In this document: positions 17,609 to 25,217 of the stretch, piece by piece
Layout of the letters: every line of letters begins with the position of its first letter
Position numbering within the stretch: the first letter of the stretch is position 1
From: Moraxella sp.
GTDB taxonomy: Bacteria; Pseudomonadota; Gammaproteobacteria; Pseudomonadales; Moraxellaceae
DNA length: 32,134 nt
Reading direction: 5' to 3'
Assembly: GCA_030530785.1 (NCBI GenBank)
Contig: JAUMUJ010000026.1
Location: 1 to 32,134 of the forward strand
Notes under the pieces: model-generated
What the model was told of the DNA's origin: nothing
What the model saw: the letters and a program-made list of their open reading frames with translations, nothing else
Databases searched by the model: none
Program-made: the position numbers and the translations under genes

Positions 17609-18913
17609 TTATTTTTGGCTTTTTAGGGTTCTTAGGCGAGCTTCTAATTCAGCCAATTTTTGGTTTTGTAGCTGTAATTTTTGGGTGGCAGTGGACAGCT
17701 CTTGGTTTAGGCTATTGACGTGCTTGGCACTGGTGGCGGTTTTGGCACGAGTGCTTTTGAGTGTTCCGACAAGATTTTCATTGCCACCTGATACTGCACT
17801 GGGTGATGGTTTGGTGTTTGTGCCTGTGGCCTTGCCTTGCTGGGTAGGGGTTACAAGGGTAACCTGAGCTTTTGGCAAGGCTTTTTTGGCAGGACGTGCG
17901 GTAATTTGACTATCACGACGAGTGCTGTTGGCTTTGGCTTGCTGAGTGGTCGGGGTGGTCTTTTTGGCTTTTGCTTGAACCGCACCACCGCCAGTGTGTT
18001 TACGTCTGGCAGAGATGGCATCTTCAATGGCTTTTTGAGACAACACCACGTCATAATCAGGTAAGTTTAACTTAGCTTTGGCTTTTAGGTGGTTCATTTT
18101 GCCATGGCTGAATGCGTTGGGGTTTGCCGAATGAATGGCTTTCATGACATCGCCAATTTTTAGTTTGTTGGCTTTGGCAATCTCATTGGCAATGCTCCAC
18201 AAGCTGTCGCCACTTTGTACCACATAGACCGCTTGGGATTGTTTGGTTGTTTTGGTTTTTGTGGGGGTGCTGTTTGGCGTGTCCGCCACAGTATCTGCAT
18301 GAACGTGGGCGTGTTGCGTGATTTGTTCGGCGATGATGTCTTGTTGTGCGTTCGCTTTTGATGGGGCGATTTTGACAACTTCGGACTTATCAGATTTAGA
18401 AATCGTAGGCAACGTGGGCGTGTCGTCCATCGTGGGATTGACAACAGGCAGGTTTTCCCAAGTGTCAGCAGCGCTCATTTGGGGTTGATTTTCAGGCAAG
18501 CTAAATGTACTGCCTGATGGCAATGGCATGAGTAGCGTTTGTGGCTCAATGAGCTGTTCGCCGTTGTTGTTTAGGTTAAGGACAACATCAGCAAATGGAG
18601 CAACAATGGGTGTGCTGGACGTGAGTGTGATTTTGCCTGATGTGGCTGACGTGGGCGTAAACTGGACATTGATTTTGCTGTCAGGGGTCAGCCCCATTTG
18701 CTGATAAATGTCAGCAGTTGCCAAACTGGCATTAAAATTTTTGGCATCAATGTCTGATACATCAATGGTTGCAGACAATGGCTCATGTTGTGCTGACGTG
18801 ATGTTGGCTTGACCTAGACTGATGGCGTGAGCGTGCAGACTGGTCGTACCAATTAAAGAAACAAGTACCGCTTGACGGATTAGGGTGGTACGATAAGGTT
18901 TGTGCCAAGACAT
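17609..18913 (-). CDS. fimV: FimV N-terminal half: periplasmic LysM protein
   Basis: A 434-residue exported protein corresponding to the periplasmic half of FimV. Residues 1-30 are a signal peptide ending 'LHAHA'. Residues from about 30 show the FimV core, 'ISLGQANITSAQHEPLSATIDV' and 'LATADIYQQMGL'. Around 225-280 lies a LysM-type peptidoglycan-binding domain, 'YVVQSGDSLWSIANEIAKAN'. A Lys/Thr/Ala-rich linker follows, then a coiled coil at the end ('TATQKLQLQNQKLAELEARL'). No membrane segment follows before the stop; that segment begins the next gene. AAAGGAT precedes the ATG at good spacing. FimV is required for type IV pilus assembly and twitching in Pseudomonas and Neisseria (TspA). Confidence 0.85.
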   Translation of the reverse strand: MSWHKPYRTTLIRQAVLVSLIGTTSLHAHAISLGQANITSAQHEPLSATIDVSDIDAKNFNASLATADIYQQMGLTPDSKINVQFTPTSATSGKITLTSSTPIVAPFADVVLNLNNNGEQLIEPQTLLMPLPSGSTFSLPENQPQMSAADTWENLPVVNPTMDDTPTLPTISKSDKSEVVKIAPSKANAQQDIIAEQITQHAHVHADTVADTPNSTPTKTKTTKQSQAVYVVQSGDSLWSIANEIAKANKLKIGDVMKAIHSANPNAFSHGKMNHLKAKAKLNLPDYDVVLSQKAIEDAISARRKHTGGGAVQAKAKKTTPTTQQAKANSTRRDSQITARPAKKALPKAQVTLVTPTQQGKATGTNTKPSPSAVSGGNENLVGTLKSTRAKTATSAKHVNSLNQELSTATQKLQLQNQKLAELEARLRTLKSQK

Positions 18914-19003
18914 AACTATCCTTTGGGGTTAAAAAAGTGAATAACACACCGCAATGAGCGGTTTTATAAGTTCTTTATAGCAAAATACACTTTAAAACGC
19001 TAG

Positions 19004-19020
19004 CACATTTTGATGATTTG
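19004..19020 (-). promoter_or_regulatory. 17-base motif shared by the upstream regions of both fimV halves
   Basis: On the minus strand CAAATCATCAAAATGTG (19004-19020), about 91 bases before the FimV N-half start, matches CAAGTCATCAAAATGTG (17565-17581), about 70 bases before the FimV C-half start, at 16 of 17 positions. A shared regulator site is possible; the stretch between the asd terminator and the FimV N-half start shows no gene. Confidence 0.4.
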
Positions 19021-19142
19021 TAGAGATACGGTGTTAAAATGCACTTAGGGTAAAAAATTTGCGCTGTGCCAGTTCATCTGCAATTACTATGCCATGTCAT
19101 GATAAAGTGTTTAAATAATTTCAAATTGTTGTTATTTAAAAT

Positions 19143-19171
19143 AAAAACCTGCCAAACAGCGACAGGTTTTT
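19143..19171 (-). terminator. asd terminator
   Basis: 9-base stem AAAAACCTG (19143-19151) and CAGGTTTTT (19163-19171) with an 11-base loop. It is A-rich on one side and T-rich on the other, so it can end transcription in either direction; it lies just past the asd stop codon. Confidence 0.8.
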
Positions 19172-19196
19172 TTGGTGGGTTTTTGGGCGTGATGAG

Positions 19197-20336
19197 TTAA
19201 ATTCGCCCTTGAATGATGCCGAGCATACGGCGAAGCGGTTCGGCAGCCCCCCACAGTAGCTGGTCGCCTACCGTAAAGGCAGTCAGATATTCTCCACCCA
19301 TGTTCATCTTACGCAAACGACCGACTGCCACGCCCAATGTGCCAGTTACTGCCACAGGGGTTAGGCGTGCCATGCTGTCGGGCTTGTTGTTGGGAACGAC
19401 ATCAAGCCACGGGTTTTTGCTGTCAATGAGTGCTTTTTCAATTTCATGAAGTGGAATGTCTTTTTTAAGTTTGATGGTTAAGGCTTGGCTGTGGCAACGC
19501 ATTGCCCCAATACGCACACAAGTGCCGTCAATGTTGATGATGTCATCGTCTACATTGCCTAAGATTTTGTTGGTTTCGGCTTGACCTTTCCACTCTTCAC
19601 GAGACTGACCATTATCCAGTTCGCTGTCAATGTAGGGGATTAAACTGCCTGCCAATACCGCCCCAAAGTGCTGTTTTGGGAAGCTGTCCGAACGCTGTGT
19701 GTCAGCGATGGTGCGGTCAATCTCTAAGATGGCAGACGCAGGGTCGGTCAATTTATCTGCCACGCTGTCGTGCAGTACGCCCATGCCTAAGATAAGCTCA
19801 CGCATATTGTTCGCTCCTGCCCCAGAAGCTGCTTGGTAGGTCATCGCTGATACCCACTCCACCCAATCACGGCGGAACAACTCGCCGATTGCCATCAGCA
19901 TGAGTGAGACGGTGCAGTTGCCTCCGATAAAGTCTTTTTTACCGTTTGCCAATGCGTCATTAATGACGTTGCGGTTTACAGGGTCAAGGATAATGATGGC
20001 GTTGTCGTCCATGCGAAGTGAGCTTGCCGCATCAATCCAATAGCCTGCCCAACCGCTTGTGCGAAGTGGTTCATGCACCGCTTTGGTGTAGTCGCCCCCT
20101 TGACAGGTGATGATGACATCGCATTTGGCAAGTTCGCTGATGTCGTGAGCGTCTTTTAGCGTGCCAGCATTTTGAATTTTGCCGTCAAAGGTGGGGGCGT
20201 TGCCACCGGCGTTACTGGTTGAAAAAAACACAGGATTGATGTGGTCAAAATCATTCTCTTCAATCATGCGATTCATCAGCACCGAGCCGACCATGCCACG
20301 CCAACCAACCAAACCTACGGTTAATGGATTTGCCAT
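19197..20336 (-). CDS. asd: Aspartate-semialdehyde dehydrogenase
   Basis: Asd reduces aspartyl phosphate to aspartate semialdehyde, the branch point to lysine, diaminopimelate, threonine and methionine. The 379-residue protein has the NADP site [18 protein letters not shown], the nucleophile Cys in '[18 protein letters not shown]' and the substrate-binding '[14 protein letters not shown]'. The C-terminal His region '[20 protein letters not shown]' is also present. It belongs to the Gram-negative long-form branch (E. coli 367 residues). It is a single-gene unit, with its own promoter at 20374-20402 and a terminator after it. The promoter lies among strong inverted repeats, hinting at regulation. 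Confidence 0.97.
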   Translation of the reverse strand: MANPLTVGLVGWRGMVGSVLMNRMIEENDFDHINPVFFSTSNAGGNAPTFDGKIQNAGTLKDAHDISELAKCDVIITCQGGDYTKAVHEPLRTSGWAGYWIDAASSLRMDDNAIIILDPVNRNVINDALANGKKDFIGGNCTVSLMLMAIGELFRRDWVEWVSAMTYQAASGAGANNMRELILGMGVLHDSVADKLTDPASAILEIDRTIADTQRSDSFPKQHFGAVLAGSLIPYIDSELDNGQSREEWKGQAETNKILGNVDDDIINIDGTCVRIGAMRCHSQALTIKLKKDIPLHEIEKALIDSKNPWLDVVPNNKPDSMARLTPVAVTGTLGVAVGRLRKMNMGGEYLTAFTVGDQLLWGAAEPLRRMLGIIQGRI

Positions 20337-20373
20337 AAAAATACCCCAATTTGAACAATGGTTAAAGCTGATA

Positions 20374-20445
20374 ACTATGCACTTTTATGCACAAAAAATC
20401 AAGTCTTTTTGTGATTTTTTGTGCATTGTCAGCAAAAACTGACAA
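20374..20445 (-). promoter_or_regulatory. asd promoter inside tandem inverted repeats
   Basis: Minus strand TTGATT (20397-20402), 17-base spacer, CATAGT (20374-20379). An exact 14-base inverted repeat, ATGCACAAAAAATC (20387-20400) and GATTTTTTGTGCAT (20413-20426), covers the -35 and much of the spacer. Directly upstream is a second exact repeat, TTGTCAG (20426-20432) and CTGACAA (20439-20445). The arrangement suggests operators, although a hairpin in a read-through transcript from the DUF2868 gene is also possible. Confidence 0.6.
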
Positions 20446-20537
20446 AAGATGGCGTTTTTGGCTGATGATTTGGTAAAATCATGGCGGTATAATGTCTGTA
20501 TAACAACGGCTAGGATTGCCATCATGACATACCCATG

Positions 20538-20564
20538 CCCAATTTTGATGATTGGGTATTTTTT
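20538..20564 (+). terminator. Plus-strand terminator without an assigned gene
   Basis: Stem CCCAAT (20538-20543) and ATTGGG (20551-20556), seven-base loop, then TATTTTTT. Its polarity is plus, while both flanking genes are on the minus strand. A TATAAT at about 20489-20494 on the plus strand lies 45 bases upstream. It may end a short RNA or antisense transcript. Confidence 0.5.
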
Positions 20565-21837
20565 ATGGGGCAATGATGGGTACGGCTCTGGCGTTTAAAG
20601 CGTCTTGCCAAACTGCCAAATGCTCCCCTTCACCAAAAAACTCCACCACCACGCCATACTGACAATCTTGTAATAATGTGTCAAATTTGCGTAACATTCC
20701 CCTGTCAGGTAGGGATTTTAAATCAATGCCCAAATGTAGCTGTGCTTTTAGTTCATTGGTGGTGTTGATGGCGTGCGTTAGGTCGTCTTTGTTGTCTAAT
20801 ACGCCGATTTCTTTGATGGTGTGTCCAGCGTCCAGATGATACCAGTTACTGGGGGCGATTCGCTCTAAGGTTGCCACGACTTTGGTGTGCGTGTGGCTGA
20901 TGGGTTTGGCAACTTTTGGGGTGCTTGGGGTGTAGTCGTCTTTGTTGATGATGTCTTGGTTAAATTGACGCAAAAGACTTTGATAATAATATAGATTTTG
21001 GTCAATACGAAAGGCTTTTCTGGCATAAAACACACAATAAACATAAGCACAAAAACGAGGCAACATACCATAAAAGACCACGCTTGCCATCATCAGTATG
21101 GCAAGGCTGGCAGGCGTGGCGGTTTTTTGGGACAATTCATCAAAGGTAGGTACATCAAAACCTGCCAACTGGGGTAATGCCCCCAATGTTGCCAAAATCT
21201 GGGCAAAATGCGTTTGGTTGAGTAAGGTGGATTCCCAAACAAAATCATAGCTTTTAAAAGAAAATAGCATGAGTAAAGCCAGCAAACTGCCCGCCAAACC
21301 AAACAGCCACGCCCGATGAATGATTGCCCCTACTTTAAAACGGTCGTTTAATTTAAACTCTTCTACATGAATCTCAAAGGCGGTTTTTTCTACGGGTTTT
21401 TTGGGTTTTAATTTGTCCAGTAGCACATAAATCAGCGAGTAGTTGTGCGGTCTTTGTAATCCAACCAACCAAACCAACAAGGTTAATGTATGATAACCCA
21501 GCAGACCGACCAGTACATAAAAAAAGCTGATAAAATGCGTGCTAAGCAGTCCAAGCACCCCCAAAAAACCCATCAAAAAATAAGTGGTGCTATAAAATTG
21601 AGTGGTGATACTCACCAAAAATTTGCTCTTTTGTAAGGCGGATTTGAGTTTGCCATCGCTGTCTATGAGTGTGGCACGCTTGATGAGCTTGTCCATCGGG
21701 GTGCCATCTATCTGTTTGGCGGTGGCGGTGGCGGATTTTGGGCTGGTGGCAAACAGATGTGAGCTGTTTTCCAGTCGTCTGACCAGTTCAAGATGTTTTT
21801 GGGTGCGGGAGGTGAGTTTTTGGTTGTGATTAGTCAT
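20563..21837 (-). CDS. DUF2868-like inner-membrane protein
   Basis: A 424-residue protein of unknown function. Four likely membrane segments lie near residues 85-103 and 106-126 ('YFLMGFLGVLGLLSTHFISF' and what follows), 175-195 ('AWLFGLAGSLLALLMLFSF') and 245-270. Between the last two is the 'FVWESTLL' motif that I associate with DUF2868. The C-terminal third is soluble and ends with a beta-rich stretch 'YGVVVEFFGEGEHLAVWQDAL'. In Pseudomonas, DUF2868 genes usually sit beside a DUF3482 GTPase gene; none is seen here. Its ATG overlaps the rnfB stop by eight bases, so it is co-translated with an iron-sulfur protein. Family assignment is from memory of the motif. Confidence 0.65.
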   Translation of the reverse strand: MTNHNQKLTSRTQKHLELVRRLENSSHLFATSPKSATATAKQIDGTPMDKLIKRATLIDSDGKLKSALQKSKFLVSITTQFYSTTYFLMGFLGVLGLLSTHFISFFYVLVGLLGYHTLTLLVWLVGLQRPHNYSLIYVLLDKLKPKKPVEKTAFEIHVEEFKLNDRFKVGAIIHRAWLFGLAGSLLALLMLFSFKSYDFVWESTLLNQTHFAQILATLGALPQLAGFDVPTFDELSQKTATPASLAILMMASVVFYGMLPRFCAYVYCVFYARKAFRIDQNLYYYQSLLRQFNQDIINKDDYTPSTPKVAKPISHTHTKVVATLERIAPSNWYHLDAGHTIKEIGVLDNKDDLTHAINTTNELKAQLHLGIDLKSLPDRGMLRKFDTLLQDCQYGVVVEFFGEGEHLAVWQDALNARAVPIIAP

Positions 21838-22678
21838 GGGATAAGGCGGTTAGTTTGGTGGTTAGTTCGTTTAATTGTTGGCGGGTGGTGGGATTTTCAC
21901 GCACGGCAAGCTGTTTGGTGAGCTTTTTGATTTGGGTGCGAAGTTTGGCAAGCTCAATGGCGTTTTTGGCGGTGTTTTTGTCAATTTGCATGATGCTTTG
22001 GGTGCTGGTGGCACTGGCGATAGCAGACTCGATGGTGCTGACCACGGGCTTTGTGCCTTCGCTGACACTTTTGGCGACACGGTTTAGATGTTGATGATAA
22101 CGTTTTTTTAGGTGCTGTTGGGTGCTTTGACGGTCATCATCGGGTGGAGCATGATGTGGCACAAGGCTGATACAATCCACAGGGCATGGGGGCAAACACA
22201 GCTCACAGCCTGTACATAGTTCACCGATGATGGTGTGCATATGCTTAGCAGTACCGATGATGGCATCTACAGGGCAGGCGGGGATACATTTGGTGCAACC
22301 GATACAGTCGCTTTCGTTGATGATGGCTTTGACGGCGATGGGTCGGTTGGTGGCAGGGTCAGTTTGCCATTTGCTGGGGGTGGCGGATTTGGGGGTCAAT
22401 GTGGGGCGATGGGGTTTTAGAATATGAAAAATCTCATCAGTTACCGCCTGACCTCCTGGTACACACAGGTTGTGAGTCTCGTGATTGACCACCACGCCAT
22501 AAGCATAAGGCAGACAGCCATCATGATGACCACACAGCCCGCATTGGGTCTGGGGCAGTATGTCATCAATCTGACGAACCAACATCTGCTCATGTTCGCT
22601 TAATGTCTGTAACGCCAGCGCATGAAACAAGATGGGCAATGTTGGTGGATTGTGCTTATTGTTGTTCAAGTGGGTCAT
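21830..22678 (-). CDS. rnfB: RnfB-like iron-sulfur protein, stand-alone
   Basis: A 282-residue ferredoxin-type protein like the B subunit of the Rnf electron-transport complex. Residues about 36-75 are the 4Fe-4S domain ('LPQTQCGLCGHHDGCLPYAYG' to 'NLCVPGG'). Two ferredoxin clusters follow at about 125-165 (CIGCTKCIPACPVD and CTGCELCLPPCPVD). The C-terminal 80 residues form a charged coiled coil. Unlike canonical RnfB it lacks the N-terminal membrane segment, and the first cluster motif is C-x2-C-x5-C instead of C-x2-C-x4-C. No rnfA, C, D, G or E lies in the window. It overlaps the DUF2868-like gene by eight bases. Confidence 0.85.
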   Translation of the reverse strand: MTHLNNNKHNPPTLPILFHALALQTLSEHEQMLVRQIDDILPQTQCGLCGHHDGCLPYAYGVVVNHETHNLCVPGGQAVTDEIFHILKPHRPTLTPKSATPSKWQTDPATNRPIAVKAIINESDCIGCTKCIPACPVDAIIGTAKHMHTIIGELCTGCELCLPPCPVDCISLVPHHAPPDDDRQSTQQHLKKRYHQHLNRVAKSVSEGTKPVVSTIESAIASATSTQSIMQIDKNTAKNAIELAKLRTQIKKLTKQLAVRENPTTRQQLNELTTKLTALSHD

Positions 22679-22705
22679 CTTTGGTATATTTTTGGTAAAC
22701 TTACT

Positions 22706-22711
22706 ATTATA
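22706..22711 (-). promoter_or_regulatory. -10 element before rnfB
   Basis: Minus strand TATAAT (22706-22711) in GGTATAATAG, about 28 bases before the rnfB start; the -35 region (TTCATT at 17 bases) is poor. gabD ends 40 bases upstream without a visible terminator. Confidence 0.5.
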
Positions 22712-22751
22712 CCTGTTTTTTTGCTAAAAATGAAAGTTTTTATTTGATGAA

Positions 22752-24200
22752 TTAAGCCATATCTATACACCAATATTTGACCGTTAAGTACTCATCAATC
22801 CCATATTTTGAGCCTTCACGCCCAAAGCCTGACTGCTTGATGCCGCCAAAGGGAGCAACTTCGGTGGACAGCAGTCCTGTATTTTGGGCGACCATGCCAT
22901 ATTCTAGGGCTTCACTCACTCGCCACGCTCGGGCATGGTTTTGGCTATAAAAATAGGACGCCAGCCCATAGGGGGTGTTATTTGCCTGTGTGATGACCTC
23001 AGTTTCATCATCAAATATAAAAATCGGGGCAATCGGTGCAAAAATCTCCTCATGGGCGATGTCCATGTCGTCTGTGATGTCGGTGATAATCGTGGGTAAA
23101 AAACACGTGGTAAATTCATCATGTACCCGCCCGCCTGTGATGAGTGTCGCTCCTTTGTCCAGAGCGTCTTTGAGCAGACGTTGGGTGTTTTGTACTGCTT
23201 TTTTGTTAATAAGGCAAGCGATGTCGGGATTGTCCAAGCCGTTACCTATCGTGAGTTTTTCTACTTTGGCGGCCAGCTTTGTTAAAAATGGCTCAAATAC
23301 CATGCGTTGTACATAGACACGGTTGGCACAGACGCACGTTTGTCCTGCATTGCGGTATTTTGAAGCAATAAGCCCGTCCACTGCTTTGTTTAAATCAGCA
23401 TCATCAAACACGATAAAAGGGGCATTACCGCCCAGCTCTAATGACAACTTTTTTAAGGTGGCAGAGCATTGCTTCATAAGCAGTTTACCAACACGGGTTG
23501 AGCCTGTAAAGGAGAGCTTTTTAATGCGTGTGTCGGTGGTTAAAACTTTACCAATGGTCTCGGCTTGCCCTGTTACGATTTGTAAAACGCCCTTTGGAAT
23601 GCCTGCTTGTATGGCAAGCTCACCCAATGCTAAGGCAGAAAATGGCGTTTGGCTGTCGGGTTTGACCAGCATGGTACAACCCACCGCCAAAGCGGGAGCG
23701 ACTTTGCGGGTTATCATCGCAGACGGAAAGTTCCAAGGGGTAATGCACGCACACACGCCAACGGGCTGTTTTAGGACAACGTGACGTAGGTTGGCGGATT
23801 TGGCAGGTATGGTGTCGCCATAGACCCGCTTGCCTTCTTCGGCAAAAAAGCGGATAAAGCTGTTGGCATAGCTAATCTCGCCTTTGGCTTCTTTTAGGGG
23901 CTTGCCTTGTTCTGTGGTCATCAAGTATGCCAAATCGTCCGCATGAGCGTCTATCAAATCCGCCCAAGCATGCAAAATGTCCGCTCTCTCGTGGGCTGTT
24001 TTATTTGCCCACACCTTTTGGGCTTTGTCAGAAAAATCAATGGCTTGTTTTATTTCATTGGCAGACAAATCAGGCACTGTGCCGATTTTTTGATGATTAA
24101 AGGGGTTGATAACGTCTATGGTGTTGCCTGATGTGGCGGACACCCAATCATTGTTAATTAGGGCGTGTTCGTGAAATAAAGTGGGGTTAGTTAGTGTCAT
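22752..24200 (-). CDS. gabD: Succinate-semialdehyde dehydrogenase [NADP+]
   Basis: An aldehyde dehydrogenase of 482 residues, the length of E. coli GabD. Motifs: 'CACITPWNFPSAMITRKVAPALAVGCTML', 'LSFTGSTRVGKLLMKQC', the catalytic Glu in 'LELGGNAPFIVFDDADL' and the catalytic Cys in 'YRNAGQTCVCANRVYVQ'. The end 'GREGSKYGIDEYLTVKYWCI' is characteristic of the GabD group. It oxidises succinate semialdehyde to succinate for the TCA cycle. There is no gabT nearby. Its ATG overlaps the stop codon of the glycosylase gene (ATGA) and AAGGAAAT precedes it, so the two are coupled. Confidence 0.93.
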   Translation of the reverse strand: MTLTNPTLFHEHALINNDWVSATSGNTIDVINPFNHQKIGTVPDLSANEIKQAIDFSDKAQKVWANKTAHERADILHAWADLIDAHADDLAYLMTTEQGKPLKEAKGEISYANSFIRFFAEEGKRVYGDTIPAKSANLRHVVLKQPVGVCACITPWNFPSAMITRKVAPALAVGCTMLVKPDSQTPFSALALGELAIQAGIPKGVLQIVTGQAETIGKVLTTDTRIKKLSFTGSTRVGKLLMKQCSATLKKLSLELGGNAPFIVFDDADLNKAVDGLIASKYRNAGQTCVCANRVYVQRMVFEPFLTKLAAKVEKLTIGNGLDNPDIACLINKKAVQNTQRLLKDALDKGATLITGGRVHDEFTTCFLPTIITDITDDMDIAHEEIFAPIAPIFIFDDETEVITQANNTPYGLASYFYSQNHARAWRVSEALEYGMVAQNTGLLSTEVAPFGGIKQSGFGREGSKYGIDEYLTVKYWCIDMA

Positions 24201-24811
24201 AAAATTTCCTTAGGGCATGATAAACCCATCTTGTTAAATGCTGACCGATAATATTCTGCCTTTTTATCAAGGGCTAATGGATAAGCTCGTGATGATGATG
24301 GCAGGCGGTGTAGGGTAACGGTTTTATTGTTAAATATCAATGCTACCGATTGCCCAACTTTGGGGGTTTTAAGATTAAAATTAGACAATAAAATCTCGGT
24401 GGCTTTTTCGCCTGTGGTAATGATATGATGACAATCAGGCAGGGTGGTTAATAAGCCTTTAATGTCTGATTTTTGGATAATGGTTAAAAATTTATCGGAC
24501 GCATTATTATTTTTACGAATGACTGTTTTGGCGGTGTCATAAACGGCGATGCCTTGTTTGTTTAAAAAGTCTTTTAAGAGCTGTTCTTTAAAAGATTTAC
24601 CATCAATAAAATAATCTTTATCACTAAAAAATACCAGTCCCATAATCCGCCACATATCATTATTAAAGTTGGGATAATAAAAATTTATCGCCCAGCGAGC
24701 AGGTGGCGGTGGAAAACTGCCAAGCATGAGTACTTTGGCATGGGGTGGGGCAAATGGGGGTAAGGGGTGGGATTCTTGCATGGGATTATAATAACTCAAA
24801 ACCGTCTGCAT
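24197..24811 (-). CDS. Uracil-DNA glycosylase superfamily protein (MUG/HDG-like)
   Basis: A protein of about 204 residues of the uracil-DNA glycosylase superfamily, distinct from Ung. 'AKVLMLGSFPPPPARWAINFYYPNFNNDMWRIMG' corresponds to motif 1 of the family-6 (hypoxanthine-DNA glycosylase-like) and related groups, which have G-S/T-x-P in place of GQDPYH. 'LHRLPSSSRAYPLA' is the motif 2 region. It probably excises deaminated bases, but the specific base is not known. The open frame begins at TTG 24829; ATG 24811 is the likely start, and ATG 24781 is possible. The beginning overlaps the 3' end of a PIN-toxin remnant. It is coupled to gabD by a four-base overlap. Confidence 0.8.
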   Translation of the reverse strand: MQTVLSYYNPMQESHPLPPFAPPHAKVLMLGSFPPPPARWAINFYYPNFNNDMWRIMGLVFFSDKDYFIDGKSFKEQLLKDFLNKQGIAVYDTAKTVIRKNNNASDKFLTIIQKSDIKGLLTTLPDCHHIITTGEKATEILLSNFNLKTPKVGQSVALIFNNKTVTLHRLPSSSRAYPLALDKKAEYYRSAFNKMGLSCPKEIL

Positions 24812-25203
24812 GGCTTGCTTTTTTATCAAACGTATAAACGGGCAAATTCTCCAAACTGCGACTTTTGCACGCTATCAATAAATCAGATAAATTAAAAGTA
24901 TTATTTTTGGCGTATATTAGGGTTTGTTTGACTTCTTGTTTGTGTTCTATGTAGCCGTCCTGCCATGTCTTGAACTGATAAAGATTGTTTTTGTGGCGTG
25001 GATTGTTTGGGCGTGATGATGAATTCTATTGGTAGATTTACCTGTAAATTCATGCCATCAATCAGCCACTTAGGAAACACCACGCTACCGTCTGCATTGA
25101 GCGGTAGCATGAAGACAAGTTGCTGTCGGTGGAGCTGTTGATGATGATTTGGGCATGGCATTCTCCTGATGGCTTTCTTGACGACTGGGTAAAATTTTAC
25201 CAA
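24786..25203 (-). pseudogene. Collapsed AbrB-antitoxin / PIN-toxin module
   Basis: The open frame 25203-24901 contains an AbrB-like antitoxin segment: 'LPLNADGSVVFPKWLIDGMN' then 'LQVNLPIEFIIT' and a tail 'SLSVQDMAGRLHR', as in small antitoxins. After that the frame turns meaningless and stops at 24901. In the next reading frame the same DNA, from about 24960 to a TAA at 24786-24788, reads as the C-terminal part of a PIN-domain toxin: 'TFNLSDLLIACKSRSLENLP' followed by 'VYTFDKKASHADGFELL', with the D-x-L-I and T-F-D-K-K motifs. The N-terminal half of the toxin is missing. The simplest reading is an internal deletion that joined the antitoxin end to the toxin end. It lies between uvrB and the glycosylase gene. 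Confidence 0.7.
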
Positions 25204-25217
25204 AAGTCGTGTTGATT

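Noticed and set aside
20385-20573. 62-residue minus-strand frame upstream of asd.
   Set aside because: It runs through the asd promoter and the inverted repeats, has no ribosome-binding site and resembles no protein.
24779-24790. TATAAT just before the third possible ATG of the glycosylase gene.
   Set aside because: It is too close to the ATG for a leader and has no -35; it is part of coding sequence and of the PIN remnant stop.
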